A DNA stretch of 64,000 bases from Aquimarina sediminis (GTDB lineage Bacteria > Bacteroidota > Bacteroidia > Flavobacteriales > Flavobacteriaceae), in NCBI RefSeq assembly GCF_002895435.1, contig NZ_POYJ01000015.1, forward strand, positions 62,001 through 126,000, in the 5' to 3' direction. This document shows positions 59,938-64,000 of the stretch, one piece after another; the first letter of the stretch is position 1; each line of letters opens with the position of its first letter. Under the pieces are notes generated by a model. It was not told the origin of the DNA. It searched no databases and saw only the letters and a program-made list of their open reading frames with translations. A program made the position numbers and the translations under genes.

Positions 59938-61239
59938 TTATTGTATATACCTCACTATAACAGGGTTTTTTAGGCGTTCATAAAAGTATTTTATTCTTTT
60001 TTCAGGATCTTTTTTATCAATTTTAAAAATGATATAAGCATTCTTTTCCGTGTATTTGCTTCCCTTTGGTACGAATGTGTTTGCGCTATCAATAAGTCGT
60101 CTATTCCAATACCTCCCATTATTAGTACTGGCAGTGATTTTTGTGTGCCTATTGTCGGTTGGAGAATAATCACCATGAATATTCTTGTTATCATACAGTA
60201 ACCGTATTGTACCAAAGGCAAAGGATTTATACTTATTATAAAAAAACAACCATGGAGAATCATCTGAAATAGGATTTTTATCCAAACAAGCTATTGAGTT
60301 TTCATCGTAAAGAGGCAAATGGATAGTGTTTCCTCTGGCTTTGAGAAAGGCTAAATGAGTGAATAGACTATCAATGGTCATCTCATCATTTCTCAAGAGG
60401 TTTAGGGAGTCATCTTTTGTAAAGGTTATTTCACTCTCGAAGGTGAAATAGGGAAGACCAGAATAAAATTTATATTTCCCTTTTAATAAGATTTTTTCAT
60501 ATCCTTTAATATAACCACTCCTAAATAAACTAAAGTAAAATGGACCCTTTGTTGAAACAAAAATTGAGTCTGGTGAATTGAGGTGAGCCATTGTTTTGTA
60601 ATCTAAATTTTCTTTACTAAAATTTGGAGCCCAGTGGATTTTTAGACTGGGGTTTTTTCGTGCCAATACCACATTATCAAATTCTTTTAAAGTAAGACTA
60701 CCTAAATGACCTGAGCCAAACTTCTGATGTTTATGACCTATATATTCTTTCAGGGAAGCTGCATAATACTTGTTTTCGACAATCAAATCCAAGTGATTAC
60801 CTTTAACGGCAAGGTCAGTATCTGTCTTTACACCTTTGTTTGGCTCTGCTTTAATAACATATTCCTTTGTTTCATTACCTCTAATAGAAATCGGCAATAC
60901 ACCATGGATTTCATGATTATCCTTAGTACTAAGTTTAGATCCTACTATTTGCACAGGAGTTTTTACTTTGTTATTGCTAGAGTACGCAAATAACTGATAA
61001 TCTTTTTGGCTGGGTTTTAATCGAGGTAAATTAATAATGATATACTCTAAAGATCTTTCTAATCCTTTATTTTCTTCAACTTCTATTTTTAAAAGAGCAA
61101 TCTCATCCCCTTGACGGCCAGACATAAAAATGCTCCCTATTATGAGCAATAATAAAAGGAGATTTCGCCTTTTTACATCATTCAGTCTCTCTTTCGATTT
61201 TAGAAATAATCTTTTGATTGGATCATACCAAACTTTCAT
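59938..61239 (-). CDS. Exported protein of unknown function (433 aa)
   Basis: The N-terminus is basic then hydrophobic (LLLLLLIIGSIFMSG, about residues 27-41), an uncleaved anchor or long signal. The body is beta-rich with many aromatic residues (SLKIHWAPNFSKENLDYK, VSTKGPFYFSLFRSGYIKGY, DDSPWLFFYNKYKSFAFGTI). It recalls the beta-sandwich proteins of polysaccharide-utilisation loci, but no catalytic motif is recognised and no PUL genes are nearby. The function is unknown. Confidence 0.55.
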   Translation of the reverse strand: MKVWYDPIKRLFLKSKERLNDVKRRNLLLLLLIIGSIFMSGRQGDEIALLKIEVEENKGLERSLEYIIINLPRLKPSQKDYQLFAYSSNNKVKTPVQIVGSKLSTKDNHEIHGVLPISIRGNETKEYVIKAEPNKGVKTDTDLAVKGNHLDLIVENKYYAASLKEYIGHKHQKFGSGHLGSLTLKEFDNVVLARKNPSLKIHWAPNFSKENLDYKTMAHLNSPDSIFVSTKGPFYFSLFRSGYIKGYEKILLKGKYKFYSGLPYFTFESEITFTKDDSLNLLRNDEMTIDSLFTHLAFLKARGNTIHLPLYDENSIACLDKNPISDDSPWLFFYNKYKSFAFGTIRLLYDNKNIHGDYSPTDNRHTKITASTNNGRYWNRRLIDSANTFVPKGSKYTEKNAYIIFKIDKKDPEKRIKYFYERLKNPVIVRYIQ

Positions 61240-61429
61240 GATTCGGTTTTAAATTGTCAAAAACTGTATGTTCTAATTTAACTTGTATGTATCCAACCTA
61301 GATGCCAGACCAATACAAATCAATGTATACGCTTTCGATTTTATTAGTATAACCCAATATTGATCAATTAAAATGAAATGATATGTGTGATTTATAAATA
61401 AGCCTGATAGATTTATAAATCCATTAGCC

Positions 61430-62479
61430 TTAAGTATTCATTTTTCTATACTGTGAAGGTGTTGTTTCTTTAATTTTTTTGAACGAGTTATTAAAAGATG
61501 ATAAGGTATTAAAACCACAATCATATGCTATTTGTGAGATTTTAATATGACTATAGGAAGAGGATGTGAGCTTAGAGACAGCCTCGTTAATACGGTACGA
61601 ATTAATAAAATCAGAAAAATTAGTATTAAACCCTTTGTTAATGATGTGAGATGTCAAATATGTAGGTAATGAGATTTGTTTTGACAATTTGTCTAAAGTA
61701 AAACTAGGGTTAAGGAAGGGTTTTTCTGATGTCATAATTTGAATAATCTCATTTTGATAATGTCTAAACTCCTGATTCGTAATATTTATATTTTGATATT
61801 TAGAGTTTGTTTCTTTCTCTTCAAAAATACTTTGGTTTAAAAAAGCATAGAATGCAATTATATAAATAAAAACAGTATAGATAATAGGTCCTAATAGATA
61901 TGGAGATAATCCTAATATGTAATTTGAAAAATAAGCAAATTGTATACTTGCGGTGCCAAGAAATAGGATAAATAACCAATACTTCTTTTCTTTTTTAATA
62001 ATAGGTGTGTGTTTACCTGTTTTAATCAAAAAAAGAAATAGAATACCAAAGGTTAAAACAGTATATATTAATTGATGGTATAATAAAAAAGAATATCCAC
62101 CCAGATGCCAAAAATTACCTCCGTTTATTCTAAAGATAAAAGGGAGTAGTACCAAAGAAGGAACAAAGTGCAGGTAATCTGCTATATGCCATTTTTTTTG
62201 TTTAACAACACATAAGAAATATAAAAATAATGTTGGACCGGTAGCATAATGGGCTATAAAACCAATATTTATAAACCAATCAGGAAGCATATCTAAATAT
62301 ACCCATAATAGAGATTTAATAACTCTAATAGAAATAAAAAAAAAGAAAACGGAAAGGAGTGTGTTTGTAGTATTGTGTTTTTTACTAAAAAACAGATAGA
62401 TGGTCAAAAAAGCACTTTGAACAGCTCCAAAACTACCTAATAAAAGTTCAATCTCTTTTGATATTTTTAATGTTTTCAA
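61430..62479 (-). CDS. Membrane-embedded AraC-family regulator
   Basis: About seven hydrophobic segments fill residues 10-215 (TLLSVFFFFISIRVIKSLLW, TGPTLFLYFLCVVKQKKW). The C-terminal AraC domain follows: FTLDKLSKQISLPTYLTSHI, NKGFNTNFSDFINSYRINEA and KISQIAYDCGFNTLSSFNNS. This 7TM-plus-AraC type is common in Bacteroidota and probably senses a membrane or external signal. Its target could be the neighbouring unknown exported gene (59938-61239). Confidence 0.85.
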   Translation of the reverse strand: MKTLKISKEIELLLGSFGAVQSAFLTIYLFFSKKHNTTNTLLSVFFFFISIRVIKSLLWVYLDMLPDWFINIGFIAHYATGPTLFLYFLCVVKQKKWHIADYLHFVPSLVLLPFIFRINGGNFWHLGGYSFLLYHQLIYTVLTFGILFLFLIKTGKHTPIIKKEKKYWLFILFLGTASIQFAYFSNYILGLSPYLLGPIIYTVFIYIIAFYAFLNQSIFEEKETNSKYQNINITNQEFRHYQNEIIQIMTSEKPFLNPSFTLDKLSKQISLPTYLTSHIINKGFNTNFSDFINSYRINEAVSKLTSSSYSHIKISQIAYDCGFNTLSSFNNSFKKIKETTPSQYRKMNT

Positions 62480-62578
62480 ATCGGTATTAGTTTAAGTAGT
62501 AAATTACCACTAGAGCGAGTATTAAGTACTACTATGGAGTTACATATAACTAATCAAAAAATAAAGACTATTTTTTTA

Positions 62579-62610
62579 GGATAAGCTCCTAATGAAAAAG
62601 GAACTTATCC
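62579..62610 (-). terminator. Hairpin after the CBM48 gene
   Basis: The arms ggataagctcct (62579-62590) and aggaacttatcc (62599-62610) pair at 11 of 12 positions with an AATGAAAA loop, 17 bp after the stop of the minus-strand gene at 62627. The T-run is weak on the minus strand. Confidence 0.6.
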
Positions 62611-62626
62611 CATATAATGCTAATCT

Positions 62627-62923
62627 TTATAGTACAAGTAAACTATTATCTGCAGCGGCAAAATCATTCCATTGGTATCCATCTGCTTCAGCCTCATTAG
62701 TCCATTGCCCATCTACAACATATTTGAATTCGAATTTATTGTCTTTGGGAAGATCTACGGTTCCTTTAAAAGTCCCGTTTTTCAACTTTTTTAAGACTGT
62801 AGCTTCGGTATTCCATCCATTGAATTCTCCTGCTACACTCACGTTGATAGCTTCTTTTGCCGGAACAATAAAAGTTACTTTGCAAATTGGTTTAGATTTT
62901 AAATATTGTTTGGTAATCGCCAT
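62627..62923 (-). CDS. CBM48/isoamylase early-set domain protein (98 aa)
   Basis: A stand-alone glycogen-binding-type domain: KVTFIVPAKEAINVSVAGEF, NGWNTEATVLKKLKNGTFKG and KYVVDGQWTNEAEADGYQWN. The NGWN and G-x-W motifs that contact alpha-glucans are present. It is cytoplasmic, with no catalytic domain. Such single-domain proteins are widespread in Flavobacteriaceae with unknown function. Confidence 0.9.
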   Translation of the reverse strand: MAITKQYLKSKPICKVTFIVPAKEAINVSVAGEFNGWNTEATVLKKLKNGTFKGTVDLPKDNKFEFKYVVDGQWTNEAEADGYQWNDFAAADNSLLVL

Positions 62924-63045
62924 AATTTTGTTAAATATTAATTGTTGGTTAATAAAATCGAAACTAAATTACTATAAAACATTAAAAATGAAAAGAAGGA
63001 AGTGTCAGATTTTCAGTAATTTAATCAATATTTAACAATAAGATA

Positions 63046-64000
63046 TTAACGATAACGATATAGTGCATCGAGCAATATTTCTATATCTTCTATAGTATTG
63101 TAAAAATGTAAACTTACTCGCAATCCAGAACCCCGAAGAGAAGTAATAATATTGTGCTTTTTTAAATGGTTATGAAGCTTCTCATTACCTTTTAAATTAA
63201 AAATAGTACTATGTTTTGGTCGGTTGATCACATTTTTTTCTAATAGGTGGAGTTTGGCAAATTCTGATAAGGCATATGCGCATAATTCATCAATCTGTTT
63301 TTCTATAGCATAAAGATCAATTTTGGTCAAAAAATTAAGAGAGTACTGTAGGCTTCCAAAATTAAATGTATCCAAATGACCGCATTCAAATCGTGCCTGA
63401 ACACTGGTATACGAAGAATCATAACTACTCTTAGATGCAGCAATAGTATAAGAAGAAGGTGTGATCTTGTCTAAAACACCATCGTTAAACAACATAAAAC
63501 CATTACCATAACCGCCCAATAACCATTTATAACCACTACACCCCAAGATATCAATTCCGGAAGTCTTGAAATCAAAAACTCTGGTACCACAAAATTGAGT
63601 AGCATCTGCAATGATCAATAAATCTGGGTGTTCTGTTTTTAATGTTTTAAGAAAATCGAGATCAATGGCAATCCCATTAATATATTGTACTAGGCTAAAT
63701 ATAAAAATATCAGGTCTATCCTTTTTGATTACACTTTTGATGTTGTCTTCTAATGCCTCATCTATGGTAGCATAACAGGTGTCAAAATCCTTATTGGAGA
63801 CTGCAAAATTAATAGACGGATAATCTCCTTCTAATAGAAGTATTTTTTTGTCCTTCTCAAAACCATTTAAGATAGTATTTAGACCTAAAGAAAAATTGGG
63901 AGTAAGTACTACGCCATTCTCCTGGCAATTAAAAAAAGAAGAGACGGTTTTACGAACGTTTTTTAAAAAAGTAGCTTGATGCTCTCTAAACATACTGCCA
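63046..64000 (-). CDS. Class V aminotransferase-family PLP enzyme, N-terminus cut off
   Basis: A partial gene: the frame stays open past the ATG at 63993 to the window edge, so the true start is outside and about 40-60 residues are probably missing. PLP features: NFSLGLNTILNGF, IADATQFCGTRVFDFKTSGI, and SGYKWLLGGYGNGF holding the PLP-binding Lys. It belongs with cysteine-desulfurase/epimerase-type enzymes. EgtE, the C-S lyase of ergothioneine synthesis, is in the same superfamily, but this gene is 4.6 kb from egtD and the link is unproven. Confidence 0.82.
   Translation of the reverse strand, partial: GSMFREHQATFLKNVRKTVSSFFNCQENGVVLTPNFSLGLNTILNGFEKDKKILLLEGDYPSINFAVSNKDFDTCYATIDEALEDNIKSVIKKDRPDIFIFSLVQYINGIAIDLDFLKTLKTEHPDLLIIADATQFCGTRVFDFKTSGIDILGCSGYKWLLGGYGNGFMLFNDGVLDKITPSSYTIAASKSSYDSSYTSVQARFECGHLDTFNFGSLQYSLNFLTKIDLYAIEKQIDELCAYALSEFAKLHLLEKNVINRPKHSTIFNLKGNEKLHNHLKKHNIITSLRGSGLRVSLHFYNTIEDIEILLDALYRYR

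Noticed and set aside
1..64000. CRISPR arrays, rRNA genes, intact insertion sequences, prophage
   Set aside because: No evenly spaced short repeats with unique spacers, no rRNA sequence, no transposase or phage structural genes were seen.

Overview
This 64 kb window is AT-rich chromosomal DNA that looks like a marine member of the Flavobacteriaceae (Bacteroidota), perhaps close to Aquimarina. The family-level call rests on several signs: starts without Shine-Dalgarno sites, -7 boxes of the type TAnnTTTG, many short-signal lipoproteins and 'AQ'-ending signal peptides, CarboxypepD_reg/DUF5686 outer-membrane proteins, DoxX-like and DUF4494 proteins, and a pdhB / etfBA / bifunctional nuclease / nupC / thyA block. 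The genus is a guess from overall feel and was not tested.

Layout. 0-9.7 kb: small hypothetical genes with REP-like palindromes, then a TPR/AraC membrane regulator, a short GG-leader peptide gene that looks like a RiPP precursor, a prolyl oligopeptidase lipoprotein and a secreted DinB-like protein. A duplicated 3' end of the peptidase gene, a frameshifted small secreted gene, a DoxX-like membrane protein and a 0.8 kb array of about 220-230 bp REP-rich tandem repeats follow. 9.7-14.3 kb: an M20 amidohydrolase with a Crp/Fnr regulator upstream, and a four-gene operon that includes a DJ-1-like lipoprotein without its catalytic cysteine. 14.8-25 kb: a run of small minus-strand genes, mostly membrane or secreted proteins of unknown function, separated by related imperfect palindromes. 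This looks like a gene-cassette array, but no integrase is visible. It also holds a zincin lipoprotein, a VOC protein with an AraC regulator, and an isochorismatase-like hydrolase.

25-36 kb: a RING/TerD-like protein, a tRNA-Lys(UUU) gene interrupted by 165 nt that themselves contain a tRNA-like sequence, DUF4494, a CAP lipoprotein, an unknown overlapping two-gene pair, an exported formylglycine-generating enzyme, a membrane pentapeptide-repeat protein and a nitroreductase. 36.8-40.2 kb: a putative DNA-repair unit (DUF559 nuclease, radical SAM protein, TIGR03915-like partner) divergent from an S24/LexA-like repressor, with two palindromic operators between them. 40-56 kb: mostly housekeeping genes (APP1-like phosphatase, membrane pyrophosphatase, soluble pyrophosphatase, DUF5686 protein, PDH E1 beta, EtfBA, bifunctional nuclease, nucleoside transporter, thymidylate synthase, TonB-domain protein).

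56-64 kb: an ergothioneine operon (egtB, egtD, DUF427), a hydrolase with an altered nucleophile elbow, an unknown large exported protein, an AraC membrane regulator, a CBM48/isoamylase early-set protein and a class V PLP enzyme that runs off the right edge.

The points most worth following are the interrupted tRNA-Lys, the orphan GG-leader peptide beside a prolyl oligopeptidase, the S24-controlled repair unit and the cassette-like run of small genes. All identities come from reading the sequence; no database search was run.
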